In this document: positions 30,393-40,179 of the stretch, one piece after another | Numbering within the stretch: the first letter of the stretch is position 1 | How the letters are laid out: each line of letters opens with the position of its first letter | Source of the DNA: Pseudoalteromonas sp. Scap06 | Lineage (GTDB): Bacteria > Pseudomonadota > Gammaproteobacteria > Enterobacterales > Alteromonadaceae | DNA length: 64,000 nucleotides | Direction of reading: 5' to 3' | Assembly (NCBI RefSeq): GCF_013394165.1 | Contig: NZ_CP041330.1 | Span: forward strand, 1,480,501-1,544,500 | Made by a program: the position numbers and the translations under genes | Notes under the pieces: generated by a model | The model's input: only the letters and a program-made list of their open reading frames with translations | Database searches by the model: none | What the model was told of the DNA's origin: nothing

Positions 30393-30635
30393 TTAAATCT
30401 TAACAGCAGTGACTTTGTTATAGCCTTCAGATGTTAGTTCATCATTCACACACTTTAAAACATAGTTATAAATTGCTTCATCGCTTACGTCGTCTTCTTT
30501 AGCCCAGCTAATACACATTTCTGTGAACTCTTGAATCGTTTCGGCTGAAGCGTCTGTAGTATCGCTTGTAACTGCATTTGCAGCTGATAAAACGAAAAAT
30601 GGTGCAACGATTAACGCGAGTAATGCTTTATTCAT
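30393..30635 (-). CDS. Small exported protein of unknown function
   Basis: 80 residues: a Sec signal peptide (cleavage near ANA-V) followed by a 60-residue acidic helical domain with two Cys (MCISWAKEDD and VLKCVNDEL) spaced 21 residues apart, likely one disulfide. The start has AGGAA upstream, supporting a real gene. I do not recognise a family. It faces topA, with divergent yqhA upstream. Confidence 0.65.
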   Translation of the reverse strand: MNKALLALIVAPFFVLSAANAVTSDTTDASAETIQEFTEMCISWAKEDDVSDEAIYNYVLKCVNDELTSEGYNKVTAVKI

Positions 30636-30878
30636 TTTCTTATTCCTAAAAATGGAGTAACAATCGAATTATGCATTCAAATAATGCATGCATAAAACAA
30701 GTGTAACCAAGCCAGAACATCTCTGTTGGTAAGTTGATTTTTAATCACAATTATCACAAAGGAAAACGAAATATTTTTATCGTCAGGATAAGCATATTGT
30801 GTACCTATCTTTTATTTTAAGTGATTGTGTTACAGCTAGATTTGAGCTAATGTCGCGTTTTAATTTTTAGGTGCCCCT

Positions 30879-31433
30879 ATGTCAGAGCCTCACACAAATA
30901 ATACAAATAAAAAAATACATCCTGTTCATAAAGTAGAGCATGCGCTTGAGTCGTTTATATTTAAAGGACGCTGGTTACTTGCCCCATTTTTTGTCGGCTT
31001 ATTATTTGCTGTGGTTTTATTACTTATAAAGTTTTTTAAACAGCTATATTTGATGGGGATAGCGACGTTTACTGCTAGTAATCAAGAGTTGTTGGTTGGT
31101 ATATTAACGTTAGTTGATACTGCTTTGTTAGCAGGGTTGCTGTTGATTATTATTTTTAGCGGCTACGAAAACTTTGTCTCTAAGCTTAATATCGAAAATC
31201 ATGAAGACCGCCCAGTATGGATGGGCAAGGTCGGGTTTTCTGGTTTGAAAATGAAGCTGATCAGTGCAATCGTGGCTATTTCAGCTGTTGAGCTGCTTAA
31301 GGTATTTATAAGCTCTGCCTCTCATTCTAATGATGAACTACTCTGGAAAGTGCTAATACACGTTACGTTTGTGGTATCAGGTGTACTATTTGCTTTTACT
31401 GATTATTTAAATAGTAAAACAATTAACCACTAA
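30879..31433 (+). CDS. yqhA: YqhA/UPF0114 family inner-membrane protein
   Basis: A 184-residue protein with four predicted membrane segments (about residues 33-53, 70-92, 121-138, 153-170). HALESFIFKGRWLLAPFFVGL, SGYENFVSKL and WMGKVGFSGLKMKLISAIVAISAVELLKVF are the UPF0114 signature. Function unknown. Separated from the next gene by a strong bidirectional terminator. Confidence 0.88.
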   Translation: MSEPHTNNTNKKIHPVHKVEHALESFIFKGRWLLAPFFVGLLFAVVLLLIKFFKQLYLMGIATFTASNQELLVGILTLVDTALLAGLLLIIIFSGYENFVSKLNIENHEDRPVWMGKVGFSGLKMKLISAIVAISAVELLKVFISSASHSNDELLWKVLIHVTFVVSGVLFAFTDYLNSKTINH

Positions 31434-31443
31434 AAATTTGCTA

Positions 31444-31474
31444 TAAAAAACCCGAGCAATGCTCGGGTTTTTTA
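31444..31474. terminator. Bidirectional intrinsic terminator
   Basis: Palindrome CCCGAGCAATGCTCGGG flanked by A6 and T6; serves yqhA on plus and the GH13 glucosidase on minus. Confidence 0.92.
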
Positions 31475-31492
31475 TTTGTAATAATGTAAATA

Positions 31493-33133
31493 CTAATTGC
31501 AGTTGGCGTAATAACTACCAAATGGCTCAACGGTCAGTGTTTTATTATTAAGCTGCGCGTTGTAATGAGAAAGCGTGTTATGTTCTTTTTCAACACTAAC
31601 ATCAATAACAAGCTCTGCTTTTGCCCCGCTTAAATTGAATACACACAACATCTTTTCTTCGTTTAATGTGCGGTAAAACGCCAAAATTGGCTCGGCGGTT
31701 TGTATAAACTCAATATCACCTTCAAGTAATACTGGCTGGTTTTTACGCCAGGCCATAAATTCACGGTACGCGTTTAATATTGAGTTTACATCATTCTCTT
31801 GTTCAGCAACTGCTTGTAGCCTGTGTTGTTGATCAACAGGTAACCACGGTTTTACCTCACTAAATCCTGCATTGTGTGCATTGCTTTGTGAGTTATCTAG
31901 GTTCTCCCAAGGCATTGGGGTACGACAGCCATCACGACCTTTAAAGTTTGGCCAAAAAGTTATGCCGTACGGGTCTTGTAAATCTTCAAACGCAACGCTG
32001 GCTTCACCGAGTCCGAGTTCTTCACCTTGATACATACACACGCTGCCACGAAGTGAAGCGAGTAGGGCGGTCAACATTTTACATTGCGCTGGGTGTACCT
32101 CTCCCGTTTCACTCCAACGGCTAGCAACACGTTCTACGTCATGGTTGCTAAATGCCCAGCAAGGCCAGCCTTCAGTCATGCATTGCTCAAGTGTAGTAAC
32201 GGTGTTTCTTATATACTCGCTCGAGTAATCATCCGTTAATAGCTCAAAGCTGTAACCCATGTGCAGTTTATCGCCACCTTGGGTGTATTCTGCCATTGTG
32301 GCTAATGAATCTTCAGATGAAATTTCACCCAGTGATACGGTACCAGGGTACTTGTTGAGTAAAGTTCGAATATCACGCATAAACTCTATGTTTTCAGGCT
32401 GGGTATTATTGTAGTAATGGTACTGAAATGCATACGGATTATCTTCGCTAAAGCCACGGCCTTGACGTTTTTCTTTTGGTTTAGCTGGGTTATCACGAAG
32501 CAAAGCGTCATGGTAGCAAAAGTTAATTGCGTCTAACCTAAAGCCATCCACGCCCTTTTTAAGCCAGAATTCAACATTATCTAGAACGGCTTGGCGAACA
32601 TCGGGGTTATGAAAGTTAAGATCAGGCTGTTCAGTAAAAAAGTTATGCAAGTAGTATTGTCCACGACGCGGCTCCCATTGCCATGCACCACCACCAAAAA
32701 TAGACAACCAATTATTAGGTGCTGTGCCATCTTCTTTAGCATCGGCCCATACATACCAGTCGGCTTTATCGTTAGATAAGTCTTCACGGCTATCAATAAA
32801 CCATTGATGTTGATCTGAGGTGTGGCTTAGCACTTGGTCAATAATAATTTTAATGTCGCGTTGATGTGCTTGTGCAATTAACTCATCAAAATCAGCTAAA
32901 TTACCAAAAAGCGGGTCAATATCACGGTAGTCACTAATATCATAACCAAAATCTTTCATAGGCGATTTAAAGAAAGGTGAGATCCAAATAGCATCTACCC
33001 CTAAGCTTTTAATGTAATCAATACGATTTATTATTCCTTTTAAATCACCAATGCCATCGTTGTTGCTATCTTGAAAGCTACGCGGATAAACCTGATAAAT
33101 AACCGCACCTTTATACCATTGCTTTTGGGCCAT
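31493..33133 (-). CDS. GH13 alpha-glucosidase (oligo-1,6-glucosidase type)
   Basis: A 546-residue cytoplasmic enzyme without signal peptide. GH13 motifs: YQVYPRSFQDSNNDGIGD, nucleophile Asp in GFRLDAINF (about residue 200), acid/base Glu in LGEISSED (about 270) and transition-state Asp in FSNHDVER (about 329). It resembles GH13 subfamily 23 alpha-glucosidases that release glucose from maltose and maltodextrins. ATG 33133 follows GGAG at ideal spacing; an upstream ATG adds six non-conserved residues. It diverges from the TonB receptor across a 658-base intergenic region with two LacI-type palindromes, one 106 bases from its start. Confidence 0.92.
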   Translation of the reverse strand: MAQKQWYKGAVIYQVYPRSFQDSNNDGIGDLKGIINRIDYIKSLGVDAIWISPFFKSPMKDFGYDISDYRDIDPLFGNLADFDELIAQAHQRDIKIIIDQVLSHTSDQHQWFIDSREDLSNDKADWYVWADAKEDGTAPNNWLSIFGGGAWQWEPRRGQYYLHNFFTEQPDLNFHNPDVRQAVLDNVEFWLKKGVDGFRLDAINFCYHDALLRDNPAKPKEKRQGRGFSEDNPYAFQYHYYNNTQPENIEFMRDIRTLLNKYPGTVSLGEISSEDSLATMAEYTQGGDKLHMGYSFELLTDDYSSEYIRNTVTTLEQCMTEGWPCWAFSNHDVERVASRWSETGEVHPAQCKMLTALLASLRGSVCMYQGEELGLGEASVAFEDLQDPYGITFWPNFKGRDGCRTPMPWENLDNSQSNAHNAGFSEVKPWLPVDQQHRLQAVAEQENDVNSILNAYREFMAWRKNQPVLLEGDIEFIQTAEPILAFYRTLNEEKMLCVFNLSGAKAELVIDVSVEKEHNTLSHYNAQLNNKTLTVEPFGSYYANCN

Positions 33134-33238
33134 GCTTTTCTCCGTTTTCACACTGTCTTTGTGTTGTTCTTTTTTAGAGGTAATAATCCTCGTTTATTTT
33201 AAAAAGCATACTTGAAGCCTGTCATGCTGTAAAAATCC

Positions 33239-33252
33239 TGCATACGTATGCA
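33239..33252. promoter_or_regulatory. LacI-family-type operator, copy 1
   Basis: Perfect 14-bp palindrome TGCATACGTATGCA, 106 bases upstream of the GH13 glucosidase start. Two near-identical copies precede the TonB receptor (33656) and the GH13-MFS-GH15-GH13 cluster (38234), indicating one shared regulator. Confidence 0.7.
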
Positions 33253-33655
33253 CCTATTTCAAGGCATTAAAACAAGATGTACAAATCATTAAGGCAAGCG
33301 TTTTGGGCCGTGGATTATTCTTATTTTACTTTACCAATTCTAATATTGAGTTGTTAATTTATTGTTTGCGCCATGTAGGTGCGTAAAAACAAAGGTGTGC
33401 ACTGAGTTGGTGTTTTTTAGTATTGGTCTTACCAATTTAATTTGAATAGATAGTGTGTTTAATAATAAATTAAAAAATAAAATCACTTTGTTTCACTTTA
33501 TTGTCGTTTTATGAATGGCTTATTTCATAAAAAAATAAATACAGGTTAACGTCAAGCTCATAAAGTATAATTGCACCAAAATAATCCATTGTAAAACAGT
33601 TGCTTACATGTTTGTTTGTAAATTTAATGTTAACTTTGGCTGTGTAATGCTATTT

Positions 33656-33669
33656 TGAATACGTATGCA
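33656..33669. promoter_or_regulatory. LacI-family-type operator, copy 2
   Basis: TGAATACGTATGCA, one base from a perfect palindrome and identical to the copy at 38234; 123 bases upstream of the TonB-receptor start. Confidence 0.7.
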
Positions 33670-33791
33670 TAAAGTTGTTAATAAAATAATACGAGCGTTA
33701 ATATTCATCCTGACAACAAAATAAGCTCGCATGTTTAACTATCACTTAAACAAGTAAGCGGGTATCACATTATGGGTAACGGGAAAACATT

Positions 33792-36587
33792 ATGGCTATG
33801 TTCAAACCAAGTATATTAACGCTAGCATTAACTGCTGCCGGACTATCAAGCTTTGCCACCACCGCGGCACAAGAAGAAACAATAAAAAATGATGATGTAG
33901 AAATCATCGAAGTAAAAGGTTTTCGCGGTAGTGTTGTTGAATCAATTAATACTAAGCGTTTTTCAACACAGGTTGTTGAGTCAATTTCTGCAGAAGACAT
34001 TGGTAAACTTCCAGACTCATCTATTGCAGAGTCAATCGCACGTTTACCAGGTTTAACAGCCCAGCGTCTTGATGGTCGTGCTAGCCGTGTAAGTGTTCGT
34101 GGTTTTAGCGAAAACGAAAGCGCAACAACATTTAATGGCCGTGAGCAGGTATCTATTGGTGACAACCGTGGTGTTGAGTTTGACCTTTACCCATCAGAAA
34201 TAATGAGCGGTGTTACTGTTTATAAAACGCCAAGTGCTAGCATTGAAGCTGAAGGCATTGCCGGTGTTATCGACATGCAAACGGTAAAGCCTTTAAGTAA
34301 AGGTGAACAAGTGATCATGTTTAATGGTCAGTATGAGCAAACTAGCTTTGATAAATTAAACCCGGATGGCGATGACAAAGGCTTTCGTGGCACCGTTTCA
34401 TACATAGACCAGTTTGCAGATGACACTATAGGTGTAGCATTTGCTTACAACACAATGAGTTCTCCAAACCAAGAAAAACGTTGGAATTCTTGGGGTTACC
34501 CTGAGTTTACAGGGAATGATGGCCAAAACTATTCAATTTTAGGCGGCGCTAAACCTTTCGTACGCTCATCAACACTTGAACGTGATTCAGCGATGCTAGT
34601 AGTGGAAGCTGCACCAAATGATCGTTTAAACATGACGTTTGATGCGCTATATGTAGATTTTAATGATGAAAAAATCTTACGTGGTATCGAAGTACCTTTC
34701 GCCTGGGGTCAAGGTAGCATCGACCCAAATAGTGTTACTGTAGATGAACAGTCTGGCTTTATTACCAGTGCAGTCACTGAAGGGCAACGCGTTGTTGTAC
34801 GAAATGACTACGAAGAGCGAAAAGCAGAGCTCACACAATTTGGTTTTAATGCAAAATACGATATTAACGATGATTGGTCAGTTGAGTTTGATGCAAGCCG
34901 CTCAAAAGTAGATCGTACTATTTGGAGTATTGAAAGTTATTCAGGTACTGGCCGTGGCGATGCAAACGGTATTGCTGATAACATAGGGTATGCATTTGAT
35001 GGTGGAAATACGGGTGCACAGTTTACTCATGAGCTTGATTACAGCGACTACGACTTAATTCAGTTAGGTGGCCCGTTATCTTGGGGTGGCAGTGCTGCGT
35101 TAAATAACAAGTACGGCTTAAATGACACGGCTTATCAAAATACCGCACAAGATGGCTTTATTAATGCACCAGAGATTAGCGATGAGCTTTCAACGCTTAA
35201 GTTAGCGGCCAGTAAAGTACTTGAGAACGAATACTTTAGCCGTATTAATTTTGGTTTATCTTACCGCGACCGTGAGAAAGTAAAACAGTCTGAAGGCTAC
35301 TTCATGACTTTAAAAGATTTCTCTTTAGATAATCCAGGCATGGTATCAGTACCAGAGCAATACCGTTTAGGTTCGGCAAGTTTAGACTTTATTGGCATGG
35401 GTGACATGATTGCTTATGACACTAACGGCCTAGTAAATGATGGTTATTACGATCTACTGCAAGAAAGCTTAACGGATCAAAAACACTTAACCCGTTCGTG
35501 GACAGTTCAAGAAGAAGTTACCGCTGCATTTATTCAAGCAGACATTAACGCTGAAATTGGTGGCATACCGGTAACAGGTAATGTAGGTATACGTTATGTA
35601 CGCACTGAGCAGTCATCACAAGGCTTTGAGGCATCAAATATTAATGGTTTAGTGGTTGCATCACCTACTGATATTAGCCACGACTATTCAAATGTATTAC
35701 CAAGCTTAAACTTATCTTTTGCAATTGACCAAGAGCAAACAATTCGTTTTGGCGCGGCTAAAACAATTTCTCGTGCTCGCCTTGATGAAATGCATGCATC
35801 GATTGAGACAAGCTATAACAGCGAAAAGCCAGACGAAAATGGTAACTACTGGTCTATTTCTGGTGGTAATGCAGAGCTTGAACCAAAAGAAGCAACAGGC
35901 TTTGATTTAACATACGAAAACTACTTTGATGCAGAAGGTTACTTTTCAGCAGCGTTATTTTATAAAGACATTGACCAATGGATTTTTGATGAGCGTTACG
36001 ATGTTGATGTAACAGGTAAAGAAGACCCTGCAACCGGCGAGTTGCCTCCAGCAGACAGAAATACAGCTACTCGTTCAAGTAAAGTGAATGGTGGCGACGG
36101 AAGTTTATGGGGCTATGAGCTTTCATTATCATTCCCGTTCAGTGTATTACATGAGTCGTTAGAAGGTTTTGGTTTAATTGCGAGCCACACTAGCGTTGAG
36201 CAAGACTTGCAAGATCAAAACGGAAACGATTACGAACTACCAGGTTTGTCAGATAAAATTGATAGCCTAACTGTATACTTCGAACGCAATGGTTTCCAAG
36301 CACGTACCAGTATGCGTAAACGTAGTGACTTTAAAGGTGATATCTACGGTTCAGGTTTTGCAACACAACAAGTTGATATACTTGGCGAGACTATTTGGGA
36401 TGCGCAAGTAGGCTATGACTTTGCTGATTCTGGTATTGCAGGTTTTGAGAACTTATCAATGACGTTCCAAATTCAAAACATTACCGAAGAAGCGTTTACA
36501 TCATTGCAGGGCGATAATGCGCTGCAAGTGCGTGACTACCAAGATTATGGCCGTACTTACTTACTCGGTGTAAGCTACAAGCTATAA
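33792..36587 (+). CDS. TonB-dependent outer-membrane receptor, probable maltodextrin transporter
   Basis: A 931-residue receptor. Signal peptide (cleavage near TAA-Q), TonB-box-like VEIIEVKG, plug domain with IAESIARLPGLTAQRLDGRA and VRGFSENESATTFNGRE, then a beta-barrel ending in an aromatic-rich YLLGVSYKL. It belongs to the Xanthomonas/Caulobacter-type TonB receptors used for carbohydrates, like Caulobacter MalA. Position beside starch and maltodextrin enzymes argues for energised uptake of malto-oligosaccharides. The operator at 33656 lies in its promoter region. Terminator at 36604 separates it partly from the halogenase-like gene. Confidence 0.88.
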   Translation: MAMFKPSILTLALTAAGLSSFATTAAQEETIKNDDVEIIEVKGFRGSVVESINTKRFSTQVVESISAEDIGKLPDSSIAESIARLPGLTAQRLDGRASRVSVRGFSENESATTFNGREQVSIGDNRGVEFDLYPSEIMSGVTVYKTPSASIEAEGIAGVIDMQTVKPLSKGEQVIMFNGQYEQTSFDKLNPDGDDKGFRGTVSYIDQFADDTIGVAFAYNTMSSPNQEKRWNSWGYPEFTGNDGQNYSILGGAKPFVRSSTLERDSAMLVVEAAPNDRLNMTFDALYVDFNDEKILRGIEVPFAWGQGSIDPNSVTVDEQSGFITSAVTEGQRVVVRNDYEERKAELTQFGFNAKYDINDDWSVEFDASRSKVDRTIWSIESYSGTGRGDANGIADNIGYAFDGGNTGAQFTHELDYSDYDLIQLGGPLSWGGSAALNNKYGLNDTAYQNTAQDGFINAPEISDELSTLKLAASKVLENEYFSRINFGLSYRDREKVKQSEGYFMTLKDFSLDNPGMVSVPEQYRLGSASLDFIGMGDMIAYDTNGLVNDGYYDLLQESLTDQKHLTRSWTVQEEVTAAFIQADINAEIGGIPVTGNVGIRYVRTEQSSQGFEASNINGLVVASPTDISHDYSNVLPSLNLSFAIDQEQTIRFGAAKTISRARLDEMHASIETSYNSEKPDENGNYWSISGGNAELEPKEATGFDLTYENYFDAEGYFSAALFYKDIDQWIFDERYDVDVTGKEDPATGELPPADRNTATRSSKVNGGDGSLWGYELSLSFPFSVLHESLEGFGLIASHTSVEQDLQDQNGNDYELPGLSDKIDSLTVYFERNGFQARTSMRKRSDFKGDIYGSGFATQQVDILGETIWDAQVGYDFADSGIAGFENLSMTFQIQNITEEAFTSLQGDNALQVRDYQDYGRTYLLGVSYKL

Positions 36588-36603
36588 TAAGTTTTGTATT
36601 AAG

Positions 36604-36639
36604 AAGCCCTTGTAATTAGTTTTACAAGGGCTTTTTTAT
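36604..36639 (+). terminator. Intrinsic terminator after the TonB receptor gene
   Basis: Stem AAGCCCTTGTAA / TTTACAAGGGCTT (one mismatch), loop TTAGT, six trailing T; 17 bases after the stop. It probably attenuates rather than fully blocks expression of the downstream gene. Confidence 0.82.
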
Positions 36640-36669
36640 AGCTACTTTACCTAAGTTTTATCAACCTTT

Positions 36670-38181
36670 ATGAACATGAGCAATAATATGAAGCCAATAA
36701 AACATGTCGTCATTGCCGGCGGTGGAACAGCTGGTTGGATAACCGCAGCACTACTTAATAAAGTGTTAGGTAAAGTAATTAATATTACCCTTATTGAATC
36801 AAGTAGCATTGGCACTATAGGTGTGGGAGAGGCCACTATTCCTCCTATTATTGGGCTTAATAATGCGCTCGGTATTAATGAGCAAGATTTTATAAATGCC
36901 ACCAATGCGTCTATCAAACTGGGTATAGAGTTCGAAAATTGGAAAACACCAGGGCATAGCTACATGCATGCATTTGGCTCGTTTGGTAAAGATTTTCCCT
37001 TTTGTGACTTTTATAATTTCTGGGTAAAAGGGCACATTAATGGCAGCGAGGACTCTTTATGGGATTTTTCTCTTAACTATCAAGCCGCTAAACAGCACAA
37101 ATTTACGCTACTAAATACTATTCCTAATACTCAATTACCAGGGCTTAGTTATGCGTTTCACTTTGACGCCACTTTGTATGCTGAATATTTAAAAAATCTT
37201 GCATTATCACGCGGCGTTAAACACATTGATGCAAAAATAGAACGTGTTGAGCAATGCCCAGACACAGGTAATATCTCCAACTTAACACTTGACGATAATA
37301 GCCAAATCCAAGGGGATTTATTTATAGATTGCACTGGCCAGCGCGCACTTTTAATTGAGCAAACTCTCAATACGGGGTTTGTTGATTGGTCGCATTATTT
37401 ACCTTGCGATAGGGCTGTTGCAGTGCAATCAACAGGCAGCAACGAATTAAAGCCCTATACGCGATCAATAGCACATGACGCAGGCTGGCAGTGGCAAATT
37501 CCGCTACAAAACCGAACAGGTAATGGCTTAGTGTATTGCAGCCGCTATTTATCGGATGAGTCAGCAACCGCACTTTTATTAAATAACTTACCGGGTGAGC
37601 CAACAACAAGCCCGCGTTTAATTAAATTTAAAACAGGTCGACGTTTAAAGCAGTGGCATAAAAATGTAGTCGCAGTAGGGCTCTCTAGTGGATTTTTAGA
37701 GCCCTTAGAGTCTACTAGTATTCACTTAATACAAAGTGCGGTCACACGTTTAATTAAGTTGTTTCCTCATAATGGGGTTAGTGATGCGTTAGTAACTGAA
37801 TTTAATAAGCAAAGCATCAGTGAAATCGAGCATATTCGTGACTTCATTATTTTGCACTATAAATTAACTGAGCGAGAAGACCCCCCATTTTGGCGTCAAT
37901 GTAAGCAAATGGAAATTCCTCAATCGTTAGCGCATAAAATGGATTTATTTAAACAAACGGGCAAAGTCGTGCGCGAAAACGACGAGTTATTTGCAGAAGT
38001 AGCTTGGCAGCAAGTATTTATAGGTCAAGGCCTAATACCAGATGACTATAACAGTATTGTTGATTCATTAAGCAGTGAACAACTAACGGATTTATTCGCA
38101 ACGTTAAAAACCCTAATAAATTCAACGGTAGATAAACTACCTACTCATAAAGAGTTTTTGGCTAAGTTAAAAACAAACTAA
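36670..38181 (+). CDS. Tryptophan-halogenase-like flavoprotein
   Basis: A 503-residue flavin-dependent halogenase homologue. GGGTAGW near the N-terminus binds FAD; WQWQIP (about residue 276) is the WxWxIP motif of the family; [12 protein letters not shown] places the Lys that forms or guides the haloamine, and [10 protein letters not shown] carries the conserved Glu near the active site. All key residues are therefore present. Similar genes sit next to TonB receptors in Caulobacterales, Xanthomonadales and Alteromonadales (for example BrvH), where the physiological substrate is unresolved. It lies just behind the TonB receptor in a sugar-use locus, so an accessory role in uptake is possible. 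No flavin reductase is nearby. Confidence 0.85.
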   Translation: MNMSNNMKPIKHVVIAGGGTAGWITAALLNKVLGKVINITLIESSSIGTIGVGEATIPPIIGLNNALGINEQDFINATNASIKLGIEFENWKTPGHSYMHAFGSFGKDFPFCDFYNFWVKGHINGSEDSLWDFSLNYQAAKQHKFTLLNTIPNTQLPGLSYAFHFDATLYAEYLKNLALSRGVKHIDAKIERVEQCPDTGNISNLTLDDNSQIQGDLFIDCTGQRALLIEQTLNTGFVDWSHYLPCDRAVAVQSTGSNELKPYTRSIAHDAGWQWQIPLQNRTGNGLVYCSRYLSDESATALLLNNLPGEPTTSPRLIKFKTGRRLKQWHKNVVAVGLSSGFLEPLESTSIHLIQSAVTRLIKLFPHNGVSDALVTEFNKQSISEIEHIRDFIILHYKLTEREDPPFWRQCKQMEIPQSLAHKMDLFKQTGKVVRENDELFAEVAWQQVFIGQGLIPDDYNSIVDSLSSEQLTDLFATLKTLINSTVDKLPTHKEFLAKLKTN

Positions 38182-38233
38182 GTGGCGTGACGTGGTGCTT
38201 TAATTGCGGGTTAATTGTCACTGAATATGGCTG

Positions 38234-38247
38234 TGAATACGTATGCA
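38234..38247. promoter_or_regulatory. LacI-family-type operator, copy 3
   Basis: TGAATACGTATGCA, identical to copy 2, 60 bases upstream of the GH13 lipoprotein start, in the 126-base gap that should hold the promoter of the GH13-MFS-GH15-GH13 cluster. Confidence 0.7.
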
Positions 38248-38307
38248 GCAACTGTAACCAAGCCTTACTTAGCTTTAGTATAAACCTATAACAACACTGA
38301 AATAAAA

Positions 38308-40179
38308 ATGACACACACAATGAAAAAAAGATTTTACACGCCGTTGCTTATATGCAGCGCATTGCTGGTGCACGGTTGCAGTGATGACAAAGAGACAAAA
38401 ACAGATTTGTTAGTTAAGCAAACAGACCCAGTTAAGCCAGTGGTATATCAAGTATTTACTCGTTTATTTGGTAACACCCAAACCGCTAATGTGCCATGGG
38501 GAACCAAAGAGCAAAATGGAGTTGGTAAGTTTGCTGATTTTAACGACGAGGCACTAAAAGGCATTAAAGAGCTAGGTACCACGCATGTGTGGTACACCGG
38601 CGTTTTGCATCATGCCTTAGTGGGGGATTACACTGAGTACGGTATAAAACAAGACGATCCTGATGTGGTAAAAGGGCGTGCAGGTTCGCCTTATGCAATA
38701 AAAGATTATTACGATGTAAACCCTGATTTGGCAATTAATGTTACTAATAGACTCGAAGAGTTCAGCGCGCTAATTGAGCGTACTCATGAGCATGACATGA
38801 AAGTAATTATTGATATTGTTCCTAATCATGTGGCTCGAGATTATCACTCAATCTCAAAGCCTAACGGCGTGAAAGACTTTGGTGAGGACGATGATACTAG
38901 CAAGGCGTATGCTAAAAATAATAATTTTTACTATGTACCGGGTGAATCATTTAAAGTACCAACAAGCGACAGCTACCAAGTATTAGGTGGCAACAAACAC
39001 CCTTTAGCCGATGGTCAATTTAGTGAAATCCCAGCAAAATGGACTGGCAATGGTGCACGTGCTCCAAAGCCTGATATAAACGACTGGTACGAAACGGTAA
39101 AAGTTAACTACGGTGTTAAACCCGATGGCAGCCTAGACTTTCCAACTTTACCTAAATCGCTTGAAAACCAAGATTACCGTGCACATTATGAATTTTGGCA
39201 AGATAAAGAACTGCCAAATAGTTGGTATAAATTTAGAAATATTGCCCTTTATTGGCTAGATAAAGGGGTTGATGGCTTTCGCTATGATATGGCTGAAATG
39301 GTACCCGTTGAATTTTGGAGCTTTTTAAATTCATCAATAAAAACACATAAACCCGATGCGTTTTTACTCGCCGAAGTATATAACCCATTGATGTACCGCA
39401 CCTATATTCACCAAGGTAAAATGGACTACTTGTATGACAAGGTCGGTTTTTACGACACCCTAAAAGGGATTATGCAAGGTAAGCAACCCGCTAACACGTT
39501 ATTTAAAGCACAAGCTGAAGTGGCAGATATTGAACAGCACATGCTACACTTTTTAGAAAACCATGACGAACAACGTATCGCAAGTCCTGACTTTGCTGGC
39601 AACGCTGCATGGGGTAAACCGGCTATGGTGGTTTCTAACTTAATTAGTCGTTCGCCAACCTTGCTTTATTTTGGTCAAGACGTAGGTGAAGATGGATCAG
39701 AAAACGCAGGCTTTGGTTCGCCTACACGCACCAGTATTTTTGATTATATTGGCGTACCAGCGCACCAAGCATGGATGAATAATGGCAAGTTTGATGGCGC
39801 AAATTTAACTCCTGAGCAAGCACAGTTACGTCAATACTATATCGCAATTATGGAACTTAATGGCTTACCTGCTGTTGTTGCCGGTGATATGGCACCCTTG
39901 ATGGTAACAGGCAGTGATAGAGTGGTGGGTTTTGTACGCACCTTAGGCCAGCAATCATTATGGGTGCTGAGCAACTTTAGCCAGCAATCACAAACAGTCA
40001 CTATTACGCTCACGCCGAATCAAGCAACTATGCTCAAACCAAACTCAACGCTATACGACCTACTAGAGTCGCATAGCAGTATTTTGGTGAGCGATGAGAA
40101 ACAAAATACAACCTTTACGCTGACCCTTGATGCACTCAGCAGTGCCGTTTTAACAAATAAGGCTGATCATGAATTATAA
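38308..40179 (+). CDS. GH13 alpha-amylase-family exported enzyme (probable lipoprotein)
   Basis: A 623-residue enzyme with a hydrophobic N-terminal signal; VHGC at about residues 22-25 is a plausible though atypical lipobox (His at -2). GH13 motifs: DIVPNHVA, nucleophile Asp in GFRYDMAEM (about residue 327), acid/base Glu in LLAEVYNP (about 355), and LENHDEQR with the third Asp (about 419). Likely an amylase or dextrinase hydrolysing maltodextrins in the periplasm. The stop overlaps the MFS transporter start by 11 bases, so the two are co-translated. ATG 38308 has only a weak ribosome site; a second ATG lies at 38320. Confidence 0.88.
   Translation: MTHTMKKRFYTPLLICSALLVHGCSDDKETKTDLLVKQTDPVKPVVYQVFTRLFGNTQTANVPWGTKEQNGVGKFADFNDEALKGIKELGTTHVWYTGVLHHALVGDYTEYGIKQDDPDVVKGRAGSPYAIKDYYDVNPDLAINVTNRLEEFSALIERTHEHDMKVIIDIVPNHVARDYHSISKPNGVKDFGEDDDTSKAYAKNNNFYYVPGESFKVPTSDSYQVLGGNKHPLADGQFSEIPAKWTGNGARAPKPDINDWYETVKVNYGVKPDGSLDFPTLPKSLENQDYRAHYEFWQDKELPNSWYKFRNIALYWLDKGVDGFRYDMAEMVPVEFWSFLNSSIKTHKPDAFLLAEVYNPLMYRTYIHQGKMDYLYDKVGFYDTLKGIMQGKQPANTLFKAQAEVADIEQHMLHFLENHDEQRIASPDFAGNAAWGKPAMVVSNLISRSPTLLYFGQDVGEDGSENAGFGSPTRTSIFDYIGVPAHQAWMNNGKFDGANLTPEQAQLRQYYIAIMELNGLPAVVAGDMAPLMVTGSDRVVGFVRTLGQQSLWVLSNFSQQSQTVTITLTPNQATMLKPNSTLYDLLESHSSILVSDEKQNTTFTLTLDALSSAVLTNKADHEL

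Larger units (their letters stand above)
33134..33791. other. Long non-coding divergent promoter region of the maltodextrin locus
   Basis: 658 bases without a credible gene, AT-rich, between the divergent glucosidase and TonB-receptor genes. It holds two TGMATACGTATGCA palindromes (33239 and 33656), each about 110-130 bases from one of the two start codons. No rho-independent terminator was seen, so I find no evidence for a separate small RNA here. Confidence 0.6.
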
